From Phytopythium helicoides (Eukaryota > Oomycota > Peronosporomycetes > Pythiales > Pythiaceae): a stretch of 64,000 bases of DNA. Location of the stretch: assembly GCA_024867545.1 (NCBI GenBank), contig JANFNE010000071.1, positions 1-64,000 on the forward strand. Reading direction: 5' to 3'. The notes beneath the pieces were generated by a model that worked only from the letters and a program-made list of their open reading frames with translations, was not told where the DNA came from and did not search any database. This document shows positions 1-10,600 of the stretch, in pieces (positions within the stretch are counted from its first letter, which is position 1; every line of letters starts with the position of its first letter). The translations under genes were made by a program, and so were the position numbers.

Positions 1-237
1 GTGGCAGTGCATGGCGTGGAGTCTAATACAAAAATGACGAGCAGCTCCTAGCTGGAGCCGAGCAAGAAGGGGGGGGGGGGGGGTTGTGGTGGCGACCGAA
101 CTGCGCCTGCAGAGCGGCATCTCGCGTTTCGTCGAGGTTTCGAACCAGAGCAAGGCACTGGTTGCTACCGTGCATGATCCGAAAAGCGTGGATGGCATGT
201 CGTGAGCGAGCTGTAAGTGAGAATCCAATTGAACGCA
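1..237. other. Left flank of the outer retrotransposon, no gene recognised
   Basis: Host sequence that was continuous with position 22587 before the outer element inserted. It holds a run of about 14 G residues near 70-84, which is a likely length-variable and sequencing-prone site. I see no supported gene; a short minus-strand ORF crossing into the LTR looks fortuitous. Confidence 0.6.
233..237. repeat. Target site duplication of outer element (ACGCA)
   Basis: ACGCA directly precedes the 5' LTR and recurs at 22582-22586 directly after the 3' LTR. Five-base duplications are usual for Ty3/Gypsy integrases. It fixes both outer boundaries. Confidence 0.9.
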
Positions 238-323
238 TGTAGCGGGGCACTTCCCCCGCTCACATTCATATTTCATATCTAGCCATATGGTAGGACTCTA
301 TTGCATATGTAGGCAGGATCTGT

Positions 324-351
324 GACGCGCGTCAGGACATGGACGCGCGTC
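324..351. promoter_or_regulatory. Paired 10-bp palindromes in LTR U3
   Basis: GACGCGCGTC occurs twice, 8 bp apart (18 bp centre to centre), and is preserved in the 3' LTR at about 22378-22405. Each copy is a perfect palindrome, as expected of a site for a dimeric DNA-binding protein. No binding protein can be named; the role is inference. Confidence 0.4.
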
Positions 352-366
352 GACGTGCTTTGCTCT

Positions 367-408
367 GATTGGCTCTTATGTGGGACGCAGCCCACATATT
401 AGCCAATC
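367..408. repeat. CCAAT-containing inverted repeat in LTR
   Basis: Arms of 18 nt (GATTGGCTCTTATGTGGG and its near-complement) flank a 6-nt centre. The arms end in ATTGG/CCAAT, so the repeat places two inverted CCAAT boxes 30 bp apart. The 3' LTR copy is at 22419-22460 with one base changed. Confidence 0.6.
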
Positions 409-531
409 ATGAGTCATTGTTTGGATTTGTGGTCGGGAGGCTCCCGCCTCCCTTCAATAATGAAACAGAGTTGAATTTGCTTCCTTCGAGCAACGTGCAA
501 GTATCGTAGCGGGCTTTAGGCCCGTTACACC

Positions 532-549
532 TGGTAGCACTTAGTAGTC
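532..549 (+). other. Candidate primer-binding site of outer element
   Basis: Two bases after the 5' LTR comes TGGTAGCACTTAGTAGTC, which starts with the TGG expected from pairing with a tRNA 3' CCA end. The tRNA cannot be identified from this window. Confidence 0.55.
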
Positions 550-564
550 CTTCCAACGACCAAG

Positions 565-1587
565 ATGGAGAAGCTAACCCACGAGGGGTTCCCCCACTTG
601 ACAGCGTTCGAGTGGGCTACGCTACACCGAGTTGCCGCGGCCTCCGGAGAGTCATTTGTGGCGTCGCTGCTGCGATCAGCGACGCCGGAGGACCAACGCA
701 TAGCCATCCACGAGTTTCTCGGACGCGAGCACGCTGACAGGCAGCGTGCTATCTCAACTCCCGCGTCCCAAGTCAAGAATGAGATTGTCAAGATTGACAC
801 TACCCTGTACTCTGGAGTCGGTCAAGACCGACTCCCCCTGAACCGCTGGTTCCGCGAAGTCGCAATCGCGATGGACGCGAGACAGCTCGCGTCCGAGACA
901 GCGCGAGTGAGCTTCCTGCTCTCGCGTCTGTCGGGCAAGGCCAAGGAATGGGCCCTCGGCAAGCTTGTCACCGACGAGGGTGCGTTCCCTACGCTCAAGA
1001 CACTCCAAGACGACCTGCGGCTCGCGTTCGAGCCGCCCCAAGACGAGTCGCGCATGCGCGCAGCCTTCTTCGCTCTCAAGCAAGATAATATGTCAATGCG
1101 CGACTACGTACAACACGCACGACACTTGGTATCGTGCATCGTCGCGAACCCAGTTGACATGGCCACTTAAGTCCACGTCTTCATATTCGGTATGCGCGAG
1201 GGAATGACTCGCTATTGCTTAGTTCGCGCCGAGCCCAAGACCCTTGAAGAGGCGTTTGCCCTCGCGTTACGCGAGGACTACATGGTCGCGTCGTCATACG
1301 CGAAGCCGCTGTCGGCTGAGGCTCGGGTGAGTGCACCCGAGCCGATGGAGATCGACGCGATCGCAACATCCTATCGAAGAGGGTCTCCCGCCGGTCGTGG
1401 TCGCGGCCGAGGTCGTGGTGGCCGCGGTGGTCGCGGCCTTAGTCAACTGACCTGCTTCCGCTGTCAGAAGCCTGGTCATCGTGCGGCGGAGCGCCGCGCA
1501 CCTGCGCCCATTCTCGCGAGTGTTGAGGCAGCGGACAAGTCCGCCGCCGAGCCATCCGGGGCGTCAAAAAACGATCAGGACCAGTAG
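565..1587 (+). pseudogene. gag: Gag of outer element, one in-frame stop
   Basis: Reads from the ATG at 565 in one frame to the TAG at 1585-1587 with a single TAA at 1168-1170. Residues about 85-200 have the look of a Ty3/Gypsy capsid (LPLNRWFREVAIAM, then LSGKAKEWALGKLV, then YVQHARHLV). After the stop the frame resumes with FGMREGMTRY, which is the usual continuation of this domain, then an RG-rich stretch and a zinc knuckle. The stop is one base away from CAA (Gln). The knuckle reads CFRCQKPGH...ER: the last Cys of CX2CX4HX4C is an Arg (CGC instead of TGC). So this copy's Gag is probably truncated and its nucleocapsid motif defective. The 3' end holds the frameshift signal into pol. Confidence 0.85.
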
Positions 1588-1606
1588 GGGCGGGGCGCCC
1601 TACTGG
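1566..1606 (+). promoter_or_regulatory. Programmed -1 ribosomal frameshift signal, gag to pol
   Basis: Heptamer A AAA AAC at 1566-1572 is in the gag reading frame (tcA AAA AAC), followed by an 8-nt spacer and a perfect 9-bp hairpin: CCAGTAGGG at 1581-1589 and CCCTACTGG at 1598-1606 around an 8-nt loop. The gag stop TAG (1585-1587) is inside the stem. The pol frame is exactly -1 to gag and is open from the slippery site onward. Heptamer, spacing and stem all match the established eukaryotic/retroviral -1 frameshift pattern. Confidence 0.85.
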
Positions 1607-3586
1607 CATCGAGGTTGACCCGGGTCCGGTGGCAGCCCGATCATCCGACGCCCCTGTGCTTCACGCACAATTCAATGCCACCACGTCCAGCGGCGACTCA
1701 AGGCTGATCATCGTAAGCCTGCACGTCGCTGGCGCGCGCCATCCGCTGCGCGCCATCCTTGACTCTGGCGCGACGAATAACTTTCTTCGCGCCTCATGTC
1801 TGCCTGAGCTTCCAGCCAACCTTCGCGTTCAAGAGGGTCCAGGCGAGATGGTCGTCAAGCTAGCGGACGGAAAGCCACGGGCAACCCCGCGGCGCACGGT
1901 GAAGTTGTCGTACGAGTTCGACGGCTTCTGCAGTCTTGACGAGTTCTTGATCATCGAGATGAATTACGCCTTTGACTGCATTCTCGGGATGCCATGGCTG
2001 GCGCGCTACCAGCCCGAGATCGACTGGCTCAGTCGGTCAGTGAAGCGCCGGGGCGACTTCGACGTCAGCGAGGTCTACACACACCTCCTGGTCGCGCCCC
2101 GGGACTGGCCTCATGTTGTCGTCGTGGATTCCCGATCCACGACTCATTCTTCCCAACGAGCGAGCGATGGTCCTCTTTGTGAAGTCTGCACCCAGGTTTC
2201 CTGGGGACACGTCGGCCATGAGACAACGAGGCAGCTTGAAGCGCCCGTGATGGCGCGGAGCCACGCTCCGCGCCCCGAGATGATGTCAGCAGCGGTTGAG
2301 CGCGCGAGGCTCCCGCGCGCTACGAAGAGTATGGCGGTTGAGTATGTGGGGCTCCCGCGCGAAGCAAAGATGAAGGCGGTCGAGTATCTGAGTCTCCCGC
2401 ACCAGAGCCTCCCGGATAGGCAGCATGCGGCGCCGCCGGTTGAGATGTACACGGTCGAGCAGCAATACGTGGCGCCGCCGTTTGAAAGAGTCCCGGTCGA
2501 GCAACACGTGGCGCCACCGGTCGAGCAAGTCCCGGTCGAGCAACAACCAGTGTTCCCGGATAGAATGAGTGACTCGGACATGACGTCCGATGTCTCGCTT
2601 GAGAGCAGTGGCTCCGAGCGCCTGAAGAAGCGACGCAAACGCGCCGTACGAGGTCCGCGCAGCAATGTGCGCGCGGACGATGATGTGAAGCTCCTTCAAG
2701 TGTTGGAGTATGATGGCGACGCAGCAGTGAGCGCGCGCACCATCCAAGTCGACAATCCGCCTCGCGAAGCAACAACAATCATATCGCTGCCGGCGATATC
2801 GTGGAAAAGGTTTCTCCACGATCTGAAGAAAGGGGATGTGGAAAAAGTGTGTGCTGTTGTTGCCGAGAGGATGACGGCCGACGTTGCGGCCGTCGACATG
2901 GTCGAGGATGACCGCCCCGGTATTGAGAGACCGAAGCGCGCCGAACAGAAATCGGCGCGCGAAGAGCGCTACGTCGCGCAATCTTGGGAGGCCTTGATGG
3001 CCTCAGGCAACCCGGTGTACAAACTTGTCCGCGAATTCTCGGACATCTTCCCTGATGAGATCCCAGCCGAGCTTCCAGTTGACCGCGGTGTGCGGCACGA
3101 GATCGATCTCGCGCCTGGGACGAAGTACTGTGTCACTCGACAGTGGCCACTTCCACGTGAGCAAGTCAAGGCGATCGACGAGTCCTTTGAGGCCCGCCAC
3201 AAGGCGGGTCACGTACGTGAGAGCGTGTCTCCACATTCCAGTCCGACCTTCTGCGTGAAGAAGGCAACGGGAGGTTGGCGCATCGTCCACGCTTTCAACA
3301 AGCTAAACGACGCCACCATCCCTGCCCAGACGCCGATCCCGAGGAAAGACATGGTGCTGGACGCCATGTCAGGGAGCACGATTTTCAGTGCGATCGATCT
3401 GCGCGATGGCTTTTATCAGCTGCTGATGCGCGAGCAGAATATTCCTCTAACGGCAGTGAGCACACCAAGCGGGATGTTGTGGGAGTGGCTCGTGATGCCG
3501 CAGGGGCTTAAGAACGCCCCTGCTACCTTCAAACGGGTGGTTTCACACTTGTTACGGCCACTCCGAGACTTTGCGCCACGTTACTT
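1572..3586 (+). CDS. pol: Outer element pol, 5' part: protease and reverse transcriptase to YF
   Basis: Entered by -1 frameshift at 1572; no ATG is needed. The aspartic protease motif AILDSGATNNFLRAS is at about 1756-1800. A variable linker follows with repeated VEQ(Q)..APP peptides (about 2440-2560). RT starts near 3030 (FPDEIPAELP), with the finger/palm motifs HSSPTFCVKK, WRIVHAFNKLN, FSAIDLRDGFYQL and MPQGLKNAPATFKR. The ORF runs on into the inner LTR to 3613, but the true gene stops at 3586, where the inner element sits between Tyr-Phe and Asp-Asp of the catalytic YFDD box. The reading frame continues at 17908. Apart from the insertion I see no stop or shift in this half. Confidence 0.9.
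3583..3586. repeat. Target site duplication of inner element (ACTT)
   Basis: ACTT precedes the inner element and recurs at 17904-17907 directly after it. Removing one copy and the element restores a continuous RT reading frame through YFDD, which confirms the boundaries independently. Confidence 0.9.
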
Positions 3587-4568
3587 TGTGATGATGCGGC
3601 GCCCTCCATGACGGGTCGATAGGCGGATTTAGGGGAGTAGTCTCACCCTTGGGCGAGTAATCTCAGCCCTCCGCAGCGAGCTTCGGTCTTGATCTCCCTG
3701 GAGAGACGCTTGACTTGGGCCCGCTTGGTCAGTACCGGAGCGTTGTGATCCCCGTTGGCTCCGTCCGGGGGACCAGGAGTTCTAAACGCGCGCGTAGGAG
3801 CCGACGACCAGGCAGGCGACGGCGCTTCCTCTCTCTTCTCCTGAACAAACAAACGATATTAGTACACACAATGGGCTCCGCTAACCTTTTCAGGCTAGGG
3901 AACCCGTCGGCAGATGAGTAATGACGCTGTGGGGCTCTGCTAGACCCCACAGCCGAAAACGCGGATGAACTTAGCCGAGGAGGCTCCGCGGGGACCTTCC
4001 TCAGACAGAATATGAAGTCGGACACCAATGCCAGACGTGTCGCCACACTCAAAGCGACCGTCCAGCACTGGGCCGAGAAATATGGAACCAACCAGTAATG
4101 TACACGCCACTGCGCGACTTACCGATCGGGTGTTGGCCTTGGAGCGACGCGCGGTTGACCTCCTCAAGCCCCAAAGAGGTTTCCCTCCCTGGAGAGCTTG
4201 TTCTTCCTTGCGCGCGATAGAGGGAGAAAGCGGAAGTCTGTATTGAAAGTCTTACTGTCTCTGCTACCTCTACTTTTTTATCTTTGCAGTTCTGGTGATA
4301 GAGGTCTGATAACGAACCCACGGGAAGCCAGTCAAGGAGGCCAGCCCGTCTTTGTTGAGCGGTGTGGCCCACACCAACTCTTCCCTGATCCCCAAAAAGG
4401 GAACAGGGGTACCTCTCCAGGGGTACTTCCCCGGGAGAGGTCTAAGGAGCTATATTTTATCCTAGAGAATGACTTCAATACTGAGGCCAAGTGTGCGCGC
4501 GTCTCAAGGACGCTGAGGCCCCTCTGCAGGAGTGAATGCTCGGGCTGATTCTGCAGCGCTTCATCACA
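3587..4568 (-). repeat. LTR of inner element (3' LTR in its own orientation)
   Basis: 982 bp, matching 16922-17903 throughout as far as I can read. Short ORFs inside it recur in both copies and are not genes. On the plus strand it ends 83 bp before the ATG of the antisense ORF at 4652, so it is placed to act as a promoter in that direction. Confidence 0.95.
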
Positions 4569-4651
4569 ACCGCCCCGTTGGTCGGGTGCAGCGAGTGTCG
4601 AGCCATCTGGCGATTCGCGAGTTACGCGACCAACCAAGTTGAAGCGCGACC

Positions 4652-7282
4652 ATGGGCAAGCGCGGGACGCGATCGCAAGCCGGTTCTCCAAGCAGCGCGC
4701 AGCGTCCGCCGCGTGCGCAGCGCTCCACGCGCGCGCCGCCACGTGCGCCGTCAAGTCGAGCCAGCTCCGCGTCTGCAGCGTCATCTCCAAGCAGCGCTGG
4801 CCGATCCAGTCCAACAGCGGGTGGCGGCAACGTCCAAGTCCGTCGATCGAGCTCCGCAGTCCGTGACGTGAAGCCCAGCGCCTCTGCAGGCGGCGGCGAC
4901 TCGCACAGTTCTCCAGCGAGTGGCGGAGACGGCGGCTCTGCGGCAGCGGCGCCATTGCCTCAGCACATGCGCCCGTTGCTCCGCGTCAACCAGTTGAGCC
5001 CCGAGACGTTCAAGGACTCGCTGGTCGGCCCGCACGGCAAGTTCTGCGAGCTGCTGGTGCCGCTAGACGAGTCGAACTGCGATGACTCCATCTACTCTAC
5101 GCCGTTCGGTCCGTGCGTGCTTCACCCCATCTCGCGCTTCTCGCTGGACGAGTGCGTCTTCTTGGAAGAGCTGGACGCGATGGACTTGGAAGACACTCTG
5201 TTGGGCCATCGTTTGCCGCCGGGGGCCGTTGAGCCTTCGGCGGGTTACGACCATCTCGTCGCTGACCTGCTCTTCAACTATTGGCGCTCGGAAGGATTTG
5301 CTTCGCGTCTGTTGAACACTCTCCAGTTGTTCCGAGTCGTGACGGGCCTCGCGATGGATCGCAAGCGTCTTCGTGCGTCTCCAGAGCTTGAAGCTGAAGT
5401 TGCATCGCTCAAGAGCTCACTCAAGAGTGCCACGGATGCCGCTGCTGCACAGACTCGTCGAGCAGACCAAGCAGAAGCTCGTCTCCAAGATCAAGCCAAG
5501 CGTGTTCGAGAGCTGCAGCGTGAGCTCGACGAGCTGCGGCAGGCTCCGCTCCAGCATCCCAGTGGTCTCATGCGGTATCTGACGTCGAACGCTCGCGTTA
5601 CCGGCCACCGTTCGCGTCTTGAAGAATTGCTGCAGCGTTATGCGCGGCGCGATCGGACTCAGCTTCCCCAAGACTCGACGATCATCTCCTTCACTGCTCT
5701 TGGTGCTGAAGCTGCGTCGTTGGAGTACATCCCGCTGGCGTCGCCTCCAGGTTCACCTTCAAGTTGGTTTGCATCCCCGGATGGTGGATCCCCTGCTCAA
5801 GGCAACGCCGGTGGTAGCTCTCGTCGTGCTACGCCTCCGCGCTCGATTCCAAGTGGCTCTGCAGACTTTTCTGGTCGTCGTGACTCTGTGGGTGACTCTT
5901 CTTCGGCTGCTGCTGGCTCTCGCCCTTCTGCTCCGGTACCTGGTGTCTGGGACGCCGATTTGACTTCTTCTCCAAGCGCCAGTCAACCTCCTCCTGCTGA
6001 AGAACACAACTTTGGTGGCGGTACGCCCCGTTCGGAGGTCGAAGACGACGATGTGGAGATGTCAGAAGCTCGAGACACCCCGGAAGCACCTGCTGCAGCT
6101 GTCAACGCTGATGCTGACTCTCAAGAGCACATTGAAGACAGCGATGATGACGGTTCGGGCTCTGACGTCGAAATTATCGAGCATCCAAGCACTGACCAAG
6201 CTTCTGCTGCCAACAAGTCCTCGGGAGCAGCTGCTGCAGCTTTGGCTGCGCGGACCGACTATGCAGATGGGCTTCACCGGTTCGAGTTCAGAGACGTCCC
6301 TCGCCGAGAGCTCAAGGAGTCGAAGCTTCGCTTGGGGCCGATGCGACAGACCGCTGGATTTCCGGATTACCAAGTCACGAATTTCTTCCGGCAGCAAGTC
6401 TACTCGCGTTACACCGCCGAGCAGTATGTCGAGCTTCTGCAAGACCGTCCGTGGCGTGCGATGTTCGAGCGACGCGTGAAGTCTCTGTTTCTGGTGTCCG
6501 AGACCAACCCGATCGTGGAAGCTGTGGCTCCGCTGATCTGGGACTTCATGTACGTCCACCAGCGAGCATTCTGGGAGAGTTTTCACTGGTTGCCGATCCC
6601 ACAGTCTCAAGACCCCTCGAGCATCTACTACTTGCGCGGCCAGCGTCGTTCGTCGCTGAAATCCCAGTTCAGCACCCTCGAGCGCACCTTCGTTGCCAAG
6701 CACGGCCCCGACTACCGGCATCTGCGAGAATTGCTGTGGTGCGAGCCAGCATTTTGGCACGTTCCTGATCAACCTTGCACTTGGGTGCCGCCGGAGAATG
6801 CTAACATCCCCGACGAGCAGCGTCCACGTCTTCGAGAGTTGGCTCAAGAGATCGACTCGCTGGAGCCTGTGCGTTTTGGGTATGCCACTGACATCGGCCT
6901 CACCAAGTTTTACGAGCATCTCGCCCCAGGGTTACGCGGCGGGCTCGCCCGTCGTCTTCGCGCTTTTGAGAGCGACAAGTACAAGTGTTTCGTGCCCGGC
7001 CATTCAGAGTGGTCTCCACAGCGGGTTACTGTCGACAACTTGGACTGCACGCTCGAGGACGCGCATAGTCAGCCATGGGAAGGCCACGGTTGGTCCCTGG
7101 CGCCTGACGAGGAGGCGGAAGCTGCAGATGGAGACGACGCTGATGCTTCTCAAGGCGACGCAGACGTCGAACAAGCTGCGGAGAGTGAGTGTGCTGACGT
7201 TGAGGTCGCTGCCACCGAGGTCGATGACGACGACATTTCTGTGCGTTCTGGCTCTCCCCATGCGCTTCCACAAGACCTCTAG
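4652..7282 (+). CDS. Extra ORF antisense to pol in inner element, unknown function
   Basis: 876 codons from an ATG in good context (GACCATGGGC), 83 bp inside the 3' LTR and running tail to tail with pol (which ends at 7681). No family recognised. Residues 1-100 are Ser/Arg/Pro-rich and basic. Residues about 105-235 look folded (LVPLDESNCDDSIYSTPFG, LDECVFLEELDAMDLEDTLL). Residues about 250-310 are a heptad-rich coiled coil. A Ser-rich acidic linker follows, then a second folded segment at about 570-800 rich in Trp and Tyr (RPWRAMFERRVKSLF, LIWDFMYVHQRAFWESFHW). The C-terminus is Asp/Glu-rich. The ORF is intact whereas the Gag-Pol genes of the same copy are not. A poly(A) signal follows at 7408. 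It could be an accessory protein of the element or a captured gene. Confidence 0.75.
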   Translation: MGKRGTRSQAGSPSSAQRPPRAQRSTRAPPRAPSSRASSASAASSPSSAGRSSPTAGGGNVQVRRSSSAVRDVKPSASAGGGDSHSSPASGGDGGSAAAAPLPQHMRPLLRVNQLSPETFKDSLVGPHGKFCELLVPLDESNCDDSIYSTPFGPCVLHPISRFSLDECVFLEELDAMDLEDTLLGHRLPPGAVEPSAGYDHLVADLLFNYWRSEGFASRLLNTLQLFRVVTGLAMDRKRLRASPELEAEVASLKSSLKSATDAAAAQTRRADQAEARLQDQAKRVRELQRELDELRQAPLQHPSGLMRYLTSNARVTGHRSRLEELLQRYARRDRTQLPQDSTIISFTALGAEAASLEYIPLASPPGSPSSWFASPDGGSPAQGNAGGSSRRATPPRSIPSGSADFSGRRDSVGDSSSAAAGSRPSAPVPGVWDADLTSSPSASQPPPAEEHNFGGGTPRSEVEDDDVEMSEARDTPEAPAAAVNADADSQEHIEDSDDDGSGSDVEIIEHPSTDQASAANKSSGAAAAALAARTDYADGLHRFEFRDVPRRELKESKLRLGPMRQTAGFPDYQVTNFFRQQVYSRYTAEQYVELLQDRPWRAMFERRVKSLFLVSETNPIVEAVAPLIWDFMYVHQRAFWESFHWLPIPQSQDPSSIYYLRGQRRSSLKSQFSTLERTFVAKHGPDYRHLRELLWCEPAFWHVPDQPCTWVPPENANIPDEQRPRLRELAQEIDSLEPVRFGYATDIGLTKFYEHLAPGLRGGLARRLRAFESDKYKCFVPGHSEWSPQRVTVDNLDCTLEDAHSQPWEGHGWSLAPDEEAEAADGDDADASQGDADVEQAAESECADVEVAATEVDDDDISVRSGSPHALPQDL

Positions 7283-7407
7283 CGTCAACTCTTTTTGCTT
7301 CTCAAGGTGTCATCTCGCGTTTCGCGTCACAAGAGGTCGTTGGTGCTTGCACCGCCTGGTTGTAGTTGCGTTTTCTTCGCTGCATATGTAGCCCGATCAT
7401 TCTTCCT

Positions 7408-7413
7408 AATAAA
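7408..7413 (+). terminator. Poly(A) signal AATAAA for the antisense ORF
   Basis: AATAAA lies 126 bp after the stop of the 4652-7282 ORF, on the same strand and ahead of the convergent pol gene, followed by T-rich sequence. It suggests that the ORF has its own mRNA end. Confidence 0.5.
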
Positions 7414-7680
7414 GTCAGCCTCTTGCACTCTTGTCTGTTCTTACCTCATCTTCTCATACAGACCAGCACATCGTAAGCTCGTCTTCAGTCTTCTCTTTCA
7501 TCTTCATCCCTGCATACGTCACTTGAAATCTTGAAAAAGCGAACATGCACTGTCCACGTAGGACGAGATCCCGCCAGGGGATCGGATGCCACTCGGGCGA
7601 CAGGTCCTTTCGGCTCCCGTTACATGCATTTTTGTGTGTTTTCTTCGTCTGTTTGTCCGGTTCTCGAGTGAGTACTGCGT

Positions 7681-10600
7681 CTATTGACGCTGCCGATCAC
7701 CTTGCCGTTCGTCTTCATCACCTTGCGTTCCAGCAAACTCATCTGCTGACTGCATTGACCGAAATCTTGCTCTGGAGCGGTTTGCCTTGTCGAACTCGTA
7801 CAGGAGCCTTCCACAATTCAGCTTTTCCACTGGTATCCATTCTGTGTCATCATAACCTTGCCATTTCACCAAGTACTCGCGGGTTTGCCGTGCGTTGCGT
7901 GTCCTCTTGACCATGCGTACGTCCAACAGCTTCTCGACCTCGTATTCACCACCTTCTTCGTCGATCCAACTATCTTCTGGCAGCAAGGCGGCGTCAAAGT
8001 CAAACAGCTGGGGAACATCTTGCAGAACCTCCTTCGGACGACTCTCGTGCAGCAAACGTGGCTTCAGGCGACTCACATGTACCCACGGGTAGAAGCGATA
8101 ATCAGATCCCTCGATCCGCAGCTTGTAGCGAAATTCAGCATCCTTCTCGACAATGCGGAACGGTCCGTGCCACTTGTGGGCGAGCTTCTTGCTCAAGCCC
8201 GGTTGCACACGTGGTATATAGAGCCACACGGCGTCCCCGACGCCGAACCCCTCCTTGAATTTGTCCGAAAGAGCCTTCCACAGCTTATTTTGCTGATCGG
8301 CCCGCTGCAGCTTAGCTTCTTTTTGTAGGTCACGCGCCCACGCCTTCGCGTATTCGTATTCGCGTTGCACTTTCATCCTCCATAGATAGGCTGTCCTTGC
8401 GTCGACGCCCCGTGGCGCTTTGCCGAGCATAGCTTTGACTGTCGTCCGTGCGTCCCATCCGTGGACGAGATAAAACGGAGTGTCTTTGCGGGTTGAGTCA
8501 AATGACGTGTTGATGCAGAACATCAGGCGGCGGACAATGTCGTCCCAATCGCTCTGGTCTGCTTCCGCAATGTACGCTCGGATGCTTCGCACCACTGTTT
8601 GCCCCGAACGCTCTTGCTGGCCGTTCGCTTGTGGTCTGTAGGCGAGTGTAGATCTTTGCTGACTGCCAAGTAGCTCTCTAAATTGTCGGAACACGTCAGA
8701 CATAAACCGCGGATCGCGGTCATGCCGCAACTTGGAGCTCGCTCCGAAATGTTGGAAAACACATTCCTCGTAGGCTTCTGCAACATCTTGTGATGTCGTA
8801 CTGCTCATAGCCTTGCACATCACGTAGCCAGAGAAGGCGTCTTGAAACAGCAGTAACGCTGTGTTGCCTTTGGCTGTGCGTGGCAGTGGCAGCACGAAGT
8901 CCATTGAGACTACTTGGAAAGGTTCCTCAGCGAGCAGGTTGCCTGGTGACGGTCCAGGGTTGCGAGGTACTCCCTTGGCAGTTGTGCAGTCGACACACTC
9001 TTTCACATAGCGTTCGACGTCGGCGTACATGCCGACCCAGTAAAAGTCTTTCTTGAGGCGTTCGTACGTTCGCAGGATTCCTTGATGGCCTCCTTGCTTG
9101 TCCTCATGGTACTGTTGGAGCAGGTCATTTCGAAGCTCTTGTGGCACAACTAGTCGTGGTTGGTCTTGCTCTGGTCGCGGCCGTTTCGGGCTCGTCGCGG
9201 GAAGGTAGAACAGCACATCTCGCTCGTCGACGACGAAACGTTCAGCAGCTTTGGCTAATTCCTGGAGCTCCCTGTGGGTGAATTCCTCCCGATTGCCGTG
9301 CAGATATGATTTGAGTCTTCGAAGTGACTCTTCCGCGTCTTGGTTCACACGAATGCGTTCCCAACGCGTCTCTACAGCGACATCAATGTCCTCGGTCACA
9401 CCCTCAGGTAGTTCTTGGGCCATACGCTCTCGAGAGCGTGTCTGCATCGCGAATACATCGGCTGCGTGGCTGTCTGTTGGTTCCTCGGCTTGTGGCAACT
9501 TTTTGAGCACCTCCTCAGGCGGCGGCGGCTTGGTCAAGCGCTCTGGCAGGCGGTTTAGCTTTTCAAGCAGCTCCAGCTCCATAGAATCACGTATCTCGAG
9601 CGAGGCGGCACTTTGTAACACACGTGTAGTCACATGGTCGGCCGCAGCGTTAAATTCTCGCTTTACGTGTATGAGCTGTGCTGAATCAAACTTCTCCAGT
9701 AGCGCGCGGACTTGCGTGAGCATGAGAGTCAGCTTGGGGTCGTGACAGTTGATCACTCCCTGTGACTGCTGTATGGCTAGTCGAGAGTCTCCTACTACGA
9801 CGAGCTCTTTCACTCCCTTCTCGAGGGCCAGCTTGAGTCCGCTGATCAACCCATGGTATTCCGCCACATTCACCGTCACAGTGTCCTCTGTGAGATAGTC
9901 GCCCCGAGCCTCCACGATCTTCCATTCCGGTACCTTCCACAACACGTAGCCAGCACTTCCCACCTTGGACTTGAGCTTAGCAGCGCCATCGAACGTCAGC
10001 AGCCACCCTCTGTAGCCTTCCTCCAGCATTTCTATGCTGACCGCAGGTGCAGGTTTCTGCAGCACCTTCTGCGGGACCAGGTCGTGGACGACTTCGTCGA
10101 GGTGTTCGCGCGGGGTGATACTGGCGCTTAGTATAGCAGCCAGGCCGTCGACATCCTTCTGCAGCTGAATCACTTCCATTGTCCACGGCGACAGCATGGT
10201 CGCCCATTGGTGGCAGCGTCCTTTTAGCGACTTGGACTTGAAGAGCCAACTCAACGTCGAGTATCTGGTGTACACTTGTAGCTTCTGGCCGAGCAGTAGC
10301 GTGTGATAGACTTCGACAGCACGGAACAGCGCGAGGATCTCCTTCTCTGCGGCAGGGTAATTGAGCTCTGCACCGTATAGCACCCTTCCTGTGAACCGTA
10401 CTGGGAACAGCGTGCCGTCATAGTCTTGCGCGATGACCGCGCTGACTGCCCACTCGTTGGAATGAGTGATGATGGCGAACGGCTTGGCTCTGTCAGGGTG
10501 TCTAAGCAGTGGCGTGGAGGTTATCTTCTCCTTCAGCATCTCGAACGCCTTCTTAGCCTTCTCGAGACCTTCTTGCGCCTTCACTTGTTCCTCCGTCAAC

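Larger units (their letters stand above)
238..529 (+). repeat. 5' LTR of outer element
   Basis: 292 bp, TG...CA ends. Both ends are self-complementary: AGCGGGG...CCCCGCT near 241-257 and CGGGC...GCCCG near 510-524. Inside are two copies of the palindrome GACGCGCGTC (324-333, 342-351) and a 42-nt imperfect inverted repeat (367-408) whose arms start and end with GATTGG/CCAATC. The same layout is present in the 3' copy. Confidence 0.95.

Noticed and set aside
2286..2981. 231-codon minus-strand ORF opposite outer pol
   Set aside because: Arg/Leu/His-rich shadow over the repetitive linker of pol; it lacks any domain and is not placed near an LTR like the two antisense ORFs kept above.
3729..4548. 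Several ORFs of 70-120 codons inside the inner LTRs (also at 17064-17883)
   Set aside because: Present twice only because the LTR is duplicated; no coding features.
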